A stretch of DNA of 64,000 nt from Pseudomonas sp. S09G 359 (GCF_002843605.1 NZ_CP025263.1:1618501-1682500); one strand, 5' to 3'; counted from the first letter of the stretch, positions 1 through 8,117 are shown. Notes: generated by a model not told the origin, from the sequence alone. Numbers and translations are program-made.

Positions 1-18
1 TGTAAACGCGAGCCTGCA

Positions 19-266
19 CTTGTGGCAAGCGGGCTCTATGGCGAGCAGCCTGTGTGGTGAGCGAGCTGTGTGGCGAGCGGGCTTGCCCGCGTTGGGCTGC
101 GTAGCGGCCCCCAAAAGACCAGCGCATTTTCCCAGTAGAATCACCTGCGCAGATTTCAGGGCCGCTTCGCGCCCCAACGCGGGCAAGCCCGCTCGCCACA
201 CAGCCCGCTCGCCACAAAGGCCGCTTGCCATACAGGCTGCTAGCCACACAGCCTGCTTGCTATGGT
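19..266. repeat. REP palindrome pair with 16-bp tandem extensions on both arms
   Basis: The core is an inverted pair: the arm ending near 110 is repeated in reverse from about 159. Outside it, the left flank holds four degenerate 16-bp direct units (19-34, 35-50, 51-66, 67-82) and the right flank five units in inverted orientation (187-202, 203-218, 219-234, 235-250, 251-266). Typical units read tgtgtggcgagcgggc on the left and gcccgctcgccacaca on the right. This is the REP/REPIN type of palindrome known from fluorescent pseudomonads, with its ends multiplied. The rest of 1-440 has no gene. It ends in the leader of the DUF4142 gene, with a small GC hairpin near 395-412. Confidence 0.85.
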
Positions 267-440
267 TATTTGCCTCCATGTTGCACAGGAGAAAACCTCT
301 AGCTTCTTGCCGTCTGTCTTGGCGCGGTTATGACCGTTCGTCGCACTGGCGAGTTTTTTCTAAACCTTTGCCGCGCATAAAATTCGAATTCAGGGCGGGG
401 TGTATTCCCCGCATCTATTTTTGCCCTGGAGGAACCCATC

Positions 441-968
441 ATGAGCCGCATGGCTATCCGGTTACGCACCGCCAGTTTCGCGATGCTGCTGGGCCTCGGC
501 GCCAGCAATGCTTTCGCCCAGTCGCCAGCTGAATTCATCGAGCAGGCTTCGGCTAAAGGCATGGCCGATATCGAAACCAGTCGCATGGCCCACGCCAAGA
601 CCTCGTCCCAGGAAATCAAGGACTACACCATCGAGGTGATCAACGAGCGCACCCTGGCCAACCAGCACCTGGCGGCCATCGCCAAGAAGCTCGACCTGCC
701 CGTGGCGCCGCGCGAGAAGATCGTCGACAAGGCCGAAACCTTGATGCCCGAGCTCAAGGACGGCGACTCGTTCGACGCCGCCTACACCGCGCAGCAGGTC
801 AAGGAAAATGAAGACGCCATCGCCCTGTTCAAACGGGAAGGCGCGGCGTCGGATGTGCCGGAAATAAAAGCGCTGGTGGATGAGACGCTGCCCAAATTGG
901 AAGAGCGCCTGCAAAAAGCCCGCGCGCTGGCGTCGACCTACGGCAAAGGCCATCAAGGCGACGGTTGA
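441..968 (+). CDS. DUF4142 domain periplasmic protein
   Basis: This 175-residue protein has an N-terminal signal peptide (hydrophobic stretch about residues 13-27, ending in an AFA|Q-type cleavage site). The mature part is charged and mostly helical and fits the DUF4142 family (ferritin-like helical bundle, usually 150-200 residues, periplasmic, function unknown). The start at 441 has a strong GGAGG about 7 bases upstream. The second ATG at 450 is a weaker alternative. The gene stands alone and is closed by a terminator shared with the convergent downstream gene. The family is often linked to envelope stress, but nothing here proves a role. Confidence 0.85.
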   Translation: MSRMAIRLRTASFAMLLGLGASNAFAQSPAEFIEQASAKGMADIETSRMAHAKTSSQEIKDYTIEVINERTLANQHLAAIAKKLDLPVAPREKIVDKAETLMPELKDGDSFDAAYTAQQVKENEDAIALFKREGAASDVPEIKALVDETLPKLEERLQKARALASTYGKGHQGDG

Positions 969-986
969 GTCCGCTACTTGATCGCT

Positions 987-1025
987 AAAACGGCGGTTGG
1001 ATCTTCTCCAACCGCCGTTTTTTTA
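987..1025. terminator. bidirectional rho-independent terminator
   Basis: A GC-rich hairpin (stem CGGCGGTTGG / CCAACCGCCG, loop ATCTTCT) is flanked by an A run on the left and a T run on the right. It sits between the convergent DUF4142 gene and the iron-permease-family gene and should end both transcripts. Confidence 0.9.
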
Positions 1026-1448
1026 TGCCTGGTTCAAATCCGTCTTGGTCTGCGCCGCGTCGTCGGCAGCTGCGCCGCAACTGCTGTTCAAACTGACGGT
1101 GCCCGTGTTGCCGATGCTGCGGTATTCCTGGCGCAGTTTTTCCAGTTCTTTGCGGTCCAGGCCGTCCAGGCTCAATACCGCATTCTGCGCATCCTTGGAG
1201 ACGCGCAGCAGCTCATCGATCTTGATATGCAGAATGTCGTTGTCGCGGTTTTGCGTGTTCTGGATCAGGAACACCATCAGGAAGGTGATGATGGTGGTCG
1301 AAGTGTTGATGATCAGTTGCCAGGTGTCGTTGTAGTGGAAATACGGCCCGCTCAGGCTCCATACCAGAATCAACGCCACCGCTGCATAGAACGTGCGAGG
1401 GCTACCTGCCCAGCGCGACAGGGCTTGCGAGATTGCGGAGAATTTCAT
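1023..1448 (-). CDS. low-affinity iron permease family small membrane protein
   Basis: The 141-residue product has two closely spaced membrane segments (about residues 18-35 and 43-63), followed by a charged segment with the QNTQNRDN and KIDELLR motifs. These are typical of the bacterial family annotated as low-affinity iron permease (PF04120-like). The start is the ATG at 1448; an upstream in-frame extension to 1604 lacks family similarity. Bacterial members are much shorter than the fungal Fet4 transporter, so iron transport is inherited annotation rather than shown. The C-terminal tail after about residue 115 is variable and Ala/Asp-rich. Confidence 0.8.
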   Translation of the reverse strand: MKFSAISQALSRWAGSPRTFYAAVALILVWSLSGPYFHYNDTWQLIINTSTTIITFLMVFLIQNTQNRDNDILHIKIDELLRVSKDAQNAVLSLDGLDRKELEKLRQEYRSIGNTGTVSLNSSCGAAADDAAQTKTDLNQA

Positions 1449-1530
1449 GACCGTCTTCCTAAATAGGTGGGTGATGAAATGATGGACCGCAGCAGCGCGC
1501 TGAAATTTCTTTTTACAATTAGCTTGTCTG

Positions 1531-2031
1531 CTAAAACCCCAGTTCGGCCTGGTCAGGGCCTTCCAGCGCCAGCAAATACTGCTTGGCCGCCAGCCCACCG
1601 GCAAACCCGGTCAGTCCGCCCGAAGCGCCAATGACGCGATGGCACGGTGCAATGATCGAGATGGGATTTCGGCCATTGGCCGCACCCACCGCCCGCACGG
1701 CTTTGGGGTTGCCGATCTGTTGGGCGATTTGGCTGTAGCTGCGGGTTTCGCCAAAGGGGATGGTCAGCAACGCCTGCCATACCTGCTTTTGGAAGTCGGT
1801 GCCGGCGAAGTCCAGTTCCAGTTCGAATCTGTTGCGCGTGCCGTCGAAGTACTCCCGCAACTGGCGTTCGGTTTCCAGCAGCACCGGGCTGTGGTTGGCC
1901 TCGACCAATTCACCCAGGCGTACGCGGTTGGCGCGCTCGGTTTCCCACAGGATGGCGCCGAGCTTGCCATTACGGGCTACCAGGGTGAGTACGCCGACCG
2001 GGGAGGGCATGAGTTTGTATTCGTTGGGCAT
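1531..2031 (-). CDS. ogt: methylated-DNA--[protein]-cysteine S-methyltransferase
   Basis: The 166-residue protein carries the active-site motif PCHRVIG, whose cysteine accepts alkyl groups from O6-alkylguanine and O4-alkylthymine in a suicide repair reaction. The FQKQVWQALLTIPFGETRSY stretch and RAVGAANGRNP helix-turn-helix region of the Ogt/MGMT DNA-binding domain precede it. Length matches Ogt-type enzymes without an AdaA domain. The ATG at 2031 follows an AGGAG about 8 bases upstream; the longer frame to 2085 has no such site. The gene is a single cytoplasmic DNA-repair unit. Confidence 0.93.
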   Translation of the reverse strand: MPNEYKLMPSPVGVLTLVARNGKLGAILWETERANRVRLGELVEANHSPVLLETERQLREYFDGTRNRFELELDFAGTDFQKQVWQALLTIPFGETRSYSQIAQQIGNPKAVRAVGAANGRNPISIIAPCHRVIGASGGLTGFAGGLAAKQYLLALEGPDQAELGF

Positions 2032-2121
2032 GAGCGGGCTCCTGGGTGGGCGGGTGTTGTTGCACTCTACGGCAGCCCGCGCCACCGGAAACTGCGTTTC
2101 TTGCGGTTGAATTTGAGAAGA

Positions 2122-2532
2122 TCAGTGCTCTTTTTGCAGAACTTTGAGCGCTGCCGAGGCGAGAAAACCTGAACGGCTTTTTTCCTCGGGATGGTGCAGC
2201 ACATATTCATCAATGCGATTGAGCAGATAGCCTGGCAAGGTGATGTTGAGCTTCTGCGCCTTGCCAAGGTATTTGGTGACATCAATGTCGACTACCGCCC
2301 AAGTGCACCCGGCGAACTGTGGGTTAGCCGCATGCAGGGTGACCTTCTGGGCGCTGGGAATCGGCGCACCGTCCTCAGCGAGAATCTCGAAGTGCCCTTC
2401 GATGGCTTCACGGGCCATGGCCATGGCGTCATCCAGGTCGTCGCCTGCCGAATAGCAGCCAGGAATATCAGGGACTTCCACGCCCCAGGCATGGTCTTGG
2501 TCACCGGTTGAAATTGCGATGGGGTACAGCAT
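2122..2532 (-). CDS. hicB: HicB family type II antitoxin
   Basis: The 136-residue protein has the HicB N-terminal partial RNase-H-like fold (about residues 1-70, with the PDIPGCYSAGDDLDDAM and AREAIEGH motifs that bind HicA). It ends in a ribbon-helix-helix-like DNA-binding segment (KLNITLPGYLLNRIDEYV, then SGFLASAALKVL). HicB neutralises the HicA mRNA interferase and represses its own promoter. The gene lies 22 bases downstream of hicA on the same strand, in the usual toxin-first order. The start at 2532 gives the canonical MLYP N-terminus. Confidence 0.93.
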   Translation of the reverse strand: MLYPIAISTGDQDHAWGVEVPDIPGCYSAGDDLDDAMAMAREAIEGHFEILAEDGAPIPSAQKVTLHAANPQFAGCTWAVVDIDVTKYLGKAQKLNITLPGYLLNRIDEYVLHHPEEKSRSGFLASAALKVLQKEH

Positions 2533-2554
2533 GTATGTTGTCCTCCACGGACGA

Positions 2555-2737
2555 TTAACTCAGCAGAGCCTGTTTCAAAATGCTCTTGGCGGTCTTGTCC
2601 AACAGGTCTTTCCTTGGATGGGGGATCGTCACCAGCCCCGGTTTTGTCGGGTGCTTGAAGTGGTGGTGGCTGCCCCTGATGCGCACCAGGTACCAGCCGT
2701 CCGCAACGATATGTCCAATCAAATATCGGCTATCCAC
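2555..2737 (-). CDS. hicA: HicA mRNA interferase toxin
   Basis: The 60-residue protein has the dsRBD-like HicA fold, with the catalytic histidine in the GSHHHFKHP motif and the IPHPRKDL strand typical of the family. It cleaves mRNA in translation. The start is a GTG at 2737, preceded by a nearly perfect Shine-Dalgarno (AAGGAGGTGAT) only a few bases away. An out-of-frame ATG just upstream opens only a six-codon frame, so GTG is the functional choice and fits the MxSRYLI family N-terminus. HicB follows after 22 bases. Confidence 0.93.
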   Translation of the reverse strand: MDSRYLIGHIVADGWYLVRIRGSHHHFKHPTKPGLVTIPHPRKDLLDKTAKSILKQALLS

Positions 2738-2761
2738 ATCACCTCCTTGTGGTGTGTGTTG

Positions 2762-2795
2762 GTGGTGACTATAACCACTGAAATTATTTTATCAA
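2762..2795 (-). promoter_or_regulatory. hicAB promoter with overlapping operator-like inverted repeat
   Basis: Reading the minus strand, TTGATA (2790-2795) is followed after 16 bases by TATAGT (2768-2773), a good sigma-70 pair about 30 bases upstream of hicA. The -10 box lies exactly in the centre of an inverted repeat GTGGT-N7-ACCAC (2762-2778). This suits autorepression by HicB. Confidence 0.6.
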
Positions 2796-2905
2796 CACTC
2801 TACCTACCAATGGCCGATGGTCGGCATTTCGGTAGGCGTTAAATGGAGTGTATGACTGAGCAGGAACGCTGCCCGGAAGAGGTATTGCGAGGTTTTGCGA
2901 ATGCG

Positions 2906-3799
2906 TTAACGGGGGTGTAACACGTCGCCAATAACGGCGAGAAAGGCGTCAACCAATGCGCTGTGGCGTCGCGCCGGGGTCAGCACCAACAACTGCGCAC
3001 ACGCATCCACCTCCACCAGCGGCCGGTACGTAACACCCTTGTTCATCAAGCTCCGGGTGCACGCGGGCACCAACGCTACGCCTTGCCCGGCCGCCACCAG
3101 CGCGATGATCGAAGTGATCTGCCGACCGGTCGGCCCAGGCCTTAAGGGTACGCCGTGGTGGCGGTACAGCTGCTCGATGGAGCGGTTGAGCCCCGAGCCG
3201 TAGTCGGCGGGAAACAGGATCAAGGGGTAGGCGCTCAACTGCGCCAGGTTCACCTCAGCCTGGCGCGCCAGCGGGCTGTCGCTGGACAGCGCGGCCACGA
3301 GTCTCTCCTCACCCAGCGACAAGGCCTTTACCTCATCGTCTTGCGGTAACAGCCGGCTCAGGCCGATATCCAGGCGCCCATCCGCGACCTGCGCGCCGAG
3401 GCTGCCGGAGGCGCATTCCACCAGGGTCAACTGCACATCGGGAAAGCGCTGGGCGAAGGCCTGGATTGCTTGGCTGAACAGGTCCGACAGGGCAATCGAA
3501 CTGACATACCCCAGTGCCAGTTGCCCGGCGGTTCCGGCGGCCAGCTTGCCGGCGATCACCTGCGCCAGCTCCACCTGCTCCAGCACCCCACGGGCGTAGG
3601 GCAAAAACGCCCGACCCTGGGCGGTGAGGGTCACGGTGCGGCTGGTGCGATCGAACAGCTTGAAACCCAACTCTGCTTCCAGCGCGGAAATTTGCCGGGT
3701 CAAGGGGGGCTGGGCCAGGTGCAGGCGCAGGGCGGCACGGCCGAAGTGCAGTTCTTCGGCGACCGTCAGAAAGTAACGCAGCTTGCGTAGGTCGAGCAT
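2906..3799 (-). CDS. LysR family transcriptional regulator
   Basis: The 297-residue protein begins with the LysR winged helix-turn-helix (residues 1-60: LRKLRYFLTVAEELHFGRAA, then QPPLTRQISALE and LGFKLFDR). A periplasmic-binding-like effector domain follows (about 90-295). The start at 3799 gives the usual MLDLRKLRYF N-terminus; a longer frame to 3844 is not needed. It is divergent from two MFS transporter genes across a 95-bp gap, the usual arrangement for a LysR protein controlling its neighbour. The effector is unknown. Confidence 0.92.
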   Translation of the reverse strand: MLDLRKLRYFLTVAEELHFGRAALRLHLAQPPLTRQISALEAELGFKLFDRTSRTVTLTAQGRAFLPYARGVLEQVELAQVIAGKLAAGTAGQLALGYVSSIALSDLFSQAIQAFAQRFPDVQLTLVECASGSLGAQVADGRLDIGLSRLLPQDDEVKALSLGEERLVAALSSDSPLARQAEVNLAQLSAYPLILFPADYGSGLNRSIEQLYRHHGVPLRPGPTGRQITSIIALVAAGQGVALVPACTRSLMNKGVTYRPLVEVDACAQLLVLTPARRHSALVDAFLAVIGDVLHPR

Positions 3800-3894
3800 C
3801 CTGGTCCTTGGGTATTGATCGGTCGCAAATCGGTATTGGTTCACGACCCATCGGCCATTCTATAAAGACCTTTCAAAATAAGACGAGAGGTTTC

Positions 3895-5058
3895 ATGAAA
3901 CTGCGCCTGCATTGTGCCCGCCTTGCCCTGTTCCTGTGTGGCTGTGCGGCGTTTCTTAACCTGTATGCGACCCAGAGCATTCTGCAGACGTTTGCGGCGC
4001 AGTTTCAGATCAGCGCGAAGGATGCAGGTTGGAGCATCACCGTCACCACCCTGGCCGTGGCGATCACCGCGCCGTTTGTCAGTCGCGTTACCGGGCGTTT
4101 CCAGCAGCGCACAGTGATTAGCGTGGCTGCGCTGCTGCTGGCGGTGCCGGCCCTGATGACCGCTTATGCCACCAGCTTTGCCGAAGTGCTGGCGTGGCGG
4201 TTCGTTGAAGGCATGTTGATACCCGCGGTGTTTGCCACCAGCGTGGCCTATATCGGCGATCGCTGGCGGGGTGGCACGGTCACCGAGGTGACCAGCCTGT
4301 ATGTCGCGGGCACGGTGCTGGGCGGTTTCGCCGGACGCTTTGTCACTGGGGTTATGACCGAGTATGTCGGCTGGCGCGAAGCCTTTGAGCTGCTGGCGGT
4401 ATTGAGCTTGATGGTCGGTGGGTTTATCCAGTTCCTGTTGCCGGCCAATCGACCACGCGCGGTGCAGATCGAAGCGCCTTCATCGGGCATTTTCCGCAAA
4501 CCGCTGCTGGCCGCGTACGCCGTAGGTTTTTGCGTGTTGTTTTCCCAGGTCGCGGCGTTTACCTACGCAGGTCTTTACCTTGGCCTACCGCCGTTCAACC
4601 TCGGGCCTGCCGCCTTGGGTACGCTTTACATGGTGTTCCTGTTGGCCTTGGTCGTGATTCCGATCGCTGGTCGGCTCAGCAAAGCCCGACCGCATGCCGA
4701 ATTGCTAACCGTCGCCGCCGTGCTCGGCGTGAGCGGCTCGGCCCTGACGTTGCTGCCGTCCCTGTGGTGCATCGTGGCGGGCCTGGCGCTGAGTTCTACC
4801 GGCGTGTTCCTGGCCCAGGCGGCCGCCAATGCTTTCACCACGGCCAATGCTGGCGACAACAAGGCGGGCGCGGTGGGGGTTTATCTCACCTGCTACTACT
4901 TGGGTGGCAGTTGCGGGGCTGTCGTCCCGGCGCTGATCTGGGAGCGCTGGGGTTGGGCCGGCTGCGTGATGCTGATTATCGGTTTCCAATTGCTGACCCT
5001 GTTGATCGCCTTGACCGGCTGGAAATCCCCCAAGCCTGAGTTGGTTCCTACACCATGA
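3895..5058 (+). CDS. MFS transporter, YnfM-like
   Basis: The 387-residue protein has 12 predicted membrane segments. Its early motif is NLYATQSILQTFAAQF and it carries the AKDAGWSITVTTLAVAI pattern of the YnfM/arabinose-efflux-like group of MFS proteins. The ATG at 3895 follows the GAGAGG-containing leader; in-frame sequence up to 3808 overlaps the divergent promoter region and is unlikely to be coding. The stop overlaps the start of the next MFS gene by four bases (ATGA), so the two are translationally coupled. Export of a small metabolite or drug is inferred; the substrate cannot be read. Confidence 0.9.
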   Translation: MKLRLHCARLALFLCGCAAFLNLYATQSILQTFAAQFQISAKDAGWSITVTTLAVAITAPFVSRVTGRFQQRTVISVAALLLAVPALMTAYATSFAEVLAWRFVEGMLIPAVFATSVAYIGDRWRGGTVTEVTSLYVAGTVLGGFAGRFVTGVMTEYVGWREAFELLAVLSLMVGGFIQFLLPANRPRAVQIEAPSSGIFRKPLLAAYAVGFCVLFSQVAAFTYAGLYLGLPPFNLGPAALGTLYMVFLLALVVIPIAGRLSKARPHAELLTVAAVLGVSGSALTLLPSLWCIVAGLALSSTGVFLAQAAANAFTTANAGDNKAGAVGVYLTCYYLGGSCGAVVPALIWERWGWAGCVMLIIGFQLLTLLIALTGWKSPKPELVPTP

Positions 5059-6245
5059 ACGACACTGTCGCTGTGCCTACGCCTGAAATCCCCACACGCC
5101 GGCGCGCCTTGTTCGCCGGTTGCAGCGCCCATGCAGTGCATGATGGCCTTACCGATGTGATCTATGTGTTGCTGCCTATCTGGCAGGCTCAGTTCGGCTT
5201 GTCCTACGCCCAGATCGGCCTTTTACGGGGTGCCTATTCCGGGATGATGGCCGTGTTCCAACTGCTGGCCAGCCGCGCCGCCCGGCGTTGGGGCCGCACG
5301 CCGATGCTGGTCGGCGGTACTGCGCTGGCCGGTGTTGCGTACCTGTTGGTGGGGCAGGCGACCGGGCTGAGCCTGTTGCTGATAGCACTGCTGCTCGGCG
5401 GCCTAGGCGCCAGCACCCAACACCCGCTGGCGTCCTCGATGATCACCGATGCCTATGAGGACGGAGGTGGGGTCAAGCAGGCGTTGTCCCAATACAACTT
5501 CTCGGGCGACATCGGCAAAACCCTGATTCCCGGCCTGGTCGGACTGCTGCTCAGCGTGATCAGCTGGCGGGCCAGCGCCACGCTGCTGGGGCTGCTCGGC
5601 CTGGCAGCGGCGGGGCTGCTGTGGTGGTTAATTCCTACGCAATCATCTGAATCCGCTTTGACAAAAAAGGCCAAGCCCCGCAGTGGAAACGGCTCCGCCA
5701 CCGGCCTGCGCGCCCTGATTCTTACCGGCACCCTCGACAGTGCGGTGCGCATGGGCTTCCTCACCTTCCTGCCCTTTTTGCTCCAGGCCAAAGGCGCGGG
5801 TACTGCCGGCATCGGCCTGGCCTTGACCCTGCTGTTTATCGGCGGCGCATTCGGCAAACTGCTCTGCGGCTACCTGGGTGCTCGCATCGGCATGATGAAA
5901 ACCGTCTGGATCACCGAAACCAGCACCGCACTGCTGATCGTCGCGGCGGTGTACCTGCCCCTCACCGGGTTGATGGTGATGCTGCCGGTGTTGGGTTTGG
6001 CGCTGAATGGCACCTCCTCGGTGCTGTACGGCGCCGTGCCGGACCTGGCTGGAGCGGGCAAGCGCGAGCAGGCGTTTGCGCTGTTCTACACCGGCACGAT
6101 TGGCGGCGGCGCGTTGGCACCGGTGGTGTTTGGTGGGGTGGGAGATGCGCTGGGCGTGCCGGTGGCGATGATGGTGTTGGCGGGGGTGTTGTTGGTGACG
6201 TTGCCGTTGGCGTGGGTGGTGGAGCGGAGTTGCACGCTTAGATAA
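5055..6245 (+). CDS. MFS transporter, fosmidomycin-resistance (Fsr)-like
   Basis: The 396-residue protein has 12 membrane segments. Family marks are the AHAVHDGLTDVIYVLLPIWQ start and the QYNFSGDIGKTLIP motif, which resemble the Fsr group of MFS exporters. It overlaps the preceding MFS gene by four bases, so both probably form one operon under the divergent LysR regulator. The last eight bases overlap the 3' end of the convergent antitoxin gene. Fosmidomycin itself need not be the substrate. Confidence 0.9.
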   Translation: MNDTVAVPTPEIPTRRRALFAGCSAHAVHDGLTDVIYVLLPIWQAQFGLSYAQIGLLRGAYSGMMAVFQLLASRAARRWGRTPMLVGGTALAGVAYLLVGQATGLSLLLIALLLGGLGASTQHPLASSMITDAYEDGGGVKQALSQYNFSGDIGKTLIPGLVGLLLSVISWRASATLLGLLGLAAAGLLWWLIPTQSSESALTKKAKPRSGNGSATGLRALILTGTLDSAVRMGFLTFLPFLLQAKGAGTAGIGLALTLLFIGGAFGKLLCGYLGARIGMMKTVWITETSTALLIVAAVYLPLTGLMVMLPVLGLALNGTSSVLYGAVPDLAGAGKREQAFALFYTGTIGGGALAPVVFGGVGDALGVPVAMMVLAGVLLVTLPLAWVVERSCTLR

Positions 6246-6546
6246 TTGACTGGTTCGCGACATGACCTGCCCGGGCAAATAGATCAATGCCGAGGGAGTG
6301 AAGTACCTTGAGCACTGTTTCAAAACGAGGCTTTGCACCCGGAGAAAATGCCTTGTAAAGACTTTCACGGCCCATGCCTGTATCGGTGGCGAGCTTTGTC
6401 ATCCCTCGGGCTTTGGCCACATAACCGAGCGCCCGGAGAAACTCCTCATTGTCGCCGTCGGCCAAAACCTGAGAAAGGTATTCGCTGATGGCCTCGTCAC
6501 TGTCGAGCAACTCGGCCATGTCAAATGTGGTTAATGTTTGAACCAT
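6238..6546 (-). CDS. putative addiction-module antidote protein (HigA/COG3636-like)
   Basis: The 102-residue protein has a Cro/C1-type helix-turn-helix in the second half (about residues 47-90: TKLATDTGMGRESLYKAFS, then PRFETVLKVLHSLGI). The N-terminus is acidic (FDMAELLDSDEAISEYLSQ). This is the layout of antitoxins paired with phage Gp49-like RelE/ParE toxins. It lies two bases downstream of the toxin gene on the same strand. It probably binds the toxin and represses the operon at the palindrome upstream of the toxin. Its 3' end overlaps the convergent MFS gene by 8 bases. Confidence 0.9.
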   Translation of the reverse strand: MVQTLTTFDMAELLDSDEAISEYLSQVLADGDNEEFLRALGYVAKARGMTKLATDTGMGRESLYKAFSPGAKPRFETVLKVLHSLGIDLFARAGHVANQSII

Positions 6547-6548
6547 GA

Positions 6549-6842
6549 TCAGATCTCCTTTGCTAATTTTCTTGCTCGTCGGATATCGGCGTCTTGCGAG
6601 GATTTGTCGCCGCCTGCCAGCAATAAGACGATCTTTCTGCCGCGTAGGGTGAAGTAAACCCGGTAACCCAAGCCGACATCTATCCGCATTTCTGAAATGC
6701 CTTCGCCGAGCGTTTTGAAATCCCCCAGGTTGCCCATGCTGGCTCTTTCAATACGTCGACCCACTGCGATCTTTGCTCGCAGGTCGCGTATGGCTGAATG
6801 CCATTGAGTGAAGGTTTGCGTTTGCTGAATCGAATAGCTCAC
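6549..6842 (-). CDS. RelE/ParE superfamily toxin (phage Gp49-like)
   Basis: The 97-residue basic protein has the family's core motifs: WHSAIRDLRAKIAVGRRIERA, then GVGLGYRVYFTLRG-like residues (here DVGLGYRVYFTLRG) and LLAGGDKSSQDADIRRA near the C-terminus. Members are usually ribosome-dependent mRNA interferases. The start is a GTG at 6842 with GAGG a few bases upstream; no better ATG is in frame. The toxin precedes its antitoxin, as usual for this group (COG3657/COG3636). Confidence 0.9.
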   Translation of the reverse strand: MSYSIQQTQTFTQWHSAIRDLRAKIAVGRRIERASMGNLGDFKTLGEGISEMRIDVGLGYRVYFTLRGRKIVLLLAGGDKSSQDADIRRARKLAKEI

Positions 6843-6860
6843 AGGGCCTCACACAGACTT

Positions 6861-6889
6861 ACTGTATCCACATGGATACGGATTAGCAA
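6861..6889 (-). promoter_or_regulatory. toxin-antitoxin promoter with 16-bp palindromic operator
   Basis: On the minus strand TTGCTA (6884-6889) is followed after 17 bases by TACAGT (6861-6866). The near-perfect palindrome GTATCCACATGGATAC (6864-6879; 7-bp arms) fills the space between and touches the -10 box. This placement fits autorepression by the antitoxin. Confidence 0.6.
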
Positions 6890-7043
6890 TAGGGATGACT
6901 GACAGCAAGGTGGGGGAGAATGCTGCGAGCACGCGTCGGTTTCAAACGCTTTTAAGGGTTTTCCTATTGCTAGATCTTGCAGTCGAAGGCGAGGCCTGAG
7001 AGTGGCTTTTTAATCTTGCGACGCTACCAAAATATACAGCCCC

Positions 7044-7349
7044 TTACAGGCTCGACGTCAACGAAAACGGAATGCGTAACGCACCGATAGGCCCTTCTCG
7101 CACGCCGCACATTTCATCGTGGACGCAGTGCTGCACCAGCACGCAGGGAAACGGCGGCACCCGCTGCAACAGGTCGCGCAGATGGGTAGTGGAGCCGATG
7201 CGCAATGGCTTGCCAGCATCATTCATCAGCGTCTTCTGGCCGTGGCCCAGGTTGATGCGCGCCAGGTAGAAACCGCCTTCCAGCGACAGCAACTCCAGTT
7301 CACGTACCTCGCCTTTTTCGGCCAGCTCAGTCAGCGTTTGCAGATTCAT
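7044..7349 (-). CDS. small conserved protein, probably DUF6482 family
   Basis: The 101-residue protein starts MNLQTLTELAEKGEVRELEL, followed by strands with the GGFYLARINLGHG motif and a conserved middle (LRIGSTTHLRDLLQRV). I recall this as a short cytoplasmic protein common in pseudomonads (DUF6482), with no known function. No signal peptide, membrane segment or catalytic motif is seen. The ATG at 7349 gives the family N-terminus. About 200 bases of non-coding sequence separate it from the toxin-antitoxin pair; it follows the DUF3833 gene by 22 bases on the same strand and may be co-transcribed. Confidence 0.75.
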   Translation of the reverse strand: MNLQTLTELAEKGEVRELELLSLEGGFYLARINLGHGQKTLMNDAGKPLRIGSTTHLRDLLQRVPPFPCVLVQHCVHDEMCGVREGPIGALRIPFSLTSSL

Positions 7350-7371
7350 GCATCACCTCGCTTTGGCTCGT

Positions 7372-7896
7372 TCATTGGCGACGAAAGAACAGCGTGACCT
7401 GGCCCCACTCCACGCCGAACTTGGACATGCTCGAACGATTGATCATCGTGTCCTCATCCATCAGGTACATCCAGTCGTCAAAACTGACTTCGTACACCGA
7501 GCCATCCACCGGCAGGTTGAGTCGGTAGCGCCAACGCAGCGCATTCCCCGCCACTTCGCCGATTGCCTCGCCCACCACATCCCCAGCCCGCCCGCGCCAG
7601 CGTCCCGGGCCGTCCGGCGTCAGCGTCCATACGCGTTGCTGGCGCGTGCCGTCGCTGTACAGGAAGCGTTCGTCGAGGATCAACGCGTCGCCTGCTTGCC
7701 GGCTGGCAATCGTCACCTCAAAGCGCTTGGCGACCTCGCCCGAGCGTTTCTGGAAGATGCCCCAGGCTTTCACAGGCTTGCTGAAGAAGCGCTTGAGGTC
7801 CAACTGCGGTTGCTGGTCGGCGTAGTGCTCGACCTGCACATTGCTGCAACTGGCCAAGCTCAATGCCAGTAACAGTGAAACCAGTAGACGGATCAT
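7372..7896 (-). CDS. DUF3833 family lipoprotein
   Basis: The 174-residue protein has a lipoprotein signal peptide (MIRLLVSLLLALSLASCSN; lipobox LASC, cysteine near residue 17). The mature domain has the motifs LDLKRFFSKPVKAWGIFQ and WRYRLNLPVDGSVYEVSFDDW, typical of DUF3833 proteins. These are putative envelope lipoproteins sometimes found near fatty-acid or cfa genes. The start at 7896 is chosen because it begins directly at the signal peptide; the longer frame to 7932 adds 12 residues that would spoil it. Function unknown. Confidence 0.85.
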   Translation of the reverse strand: MIRLLVSLLLALSLASCSNVQVEHYADQQPQLDLKRFFSKPVKAWGIFQKRSGEVAKRFEVTIASRQAGDALILDERFLYSDGTRQQRVWTLTPDGPGRWRGRAGDVVGEAIGEVAGNALRWRYRLNLPVDGSVYEVSFDDWMYLMDEDTMINRSSMSKFGVEWGQVTLFFRRQ

Positions 7897-8039
7897 GGCC
7901 TGGCTCTTCGATTGGGCGAGGCGACACGCCACCGCTCGAAGCTTGATACTTGTACAGAAAAATTAATTTGTACAGGTTTTTGGTCGCTTCATTATTTGAA
8001 GTGGGGCGCTTTAGCAGGCTTTTCCTGAATCCCGCGCAT

Positions 8040-8071
8040 AAAAAAACCGGCCATCAAGGACCGGTTTTTTT
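8040..8071. terminator. bidirectional rho-independent terminator
   Basis: The hairpin AAAAAACCGG-ccatcaagga-CCGGTTTTTT lies directly downstream of the minus-strand tRNA-Gly and probably terminates it. Confidence 0.85.
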
Positions 8072-8117
8072 ATGCATCCCCCGTCACGACCAAGCTGACG
8101 CAGGAGCAAAATTTGAG

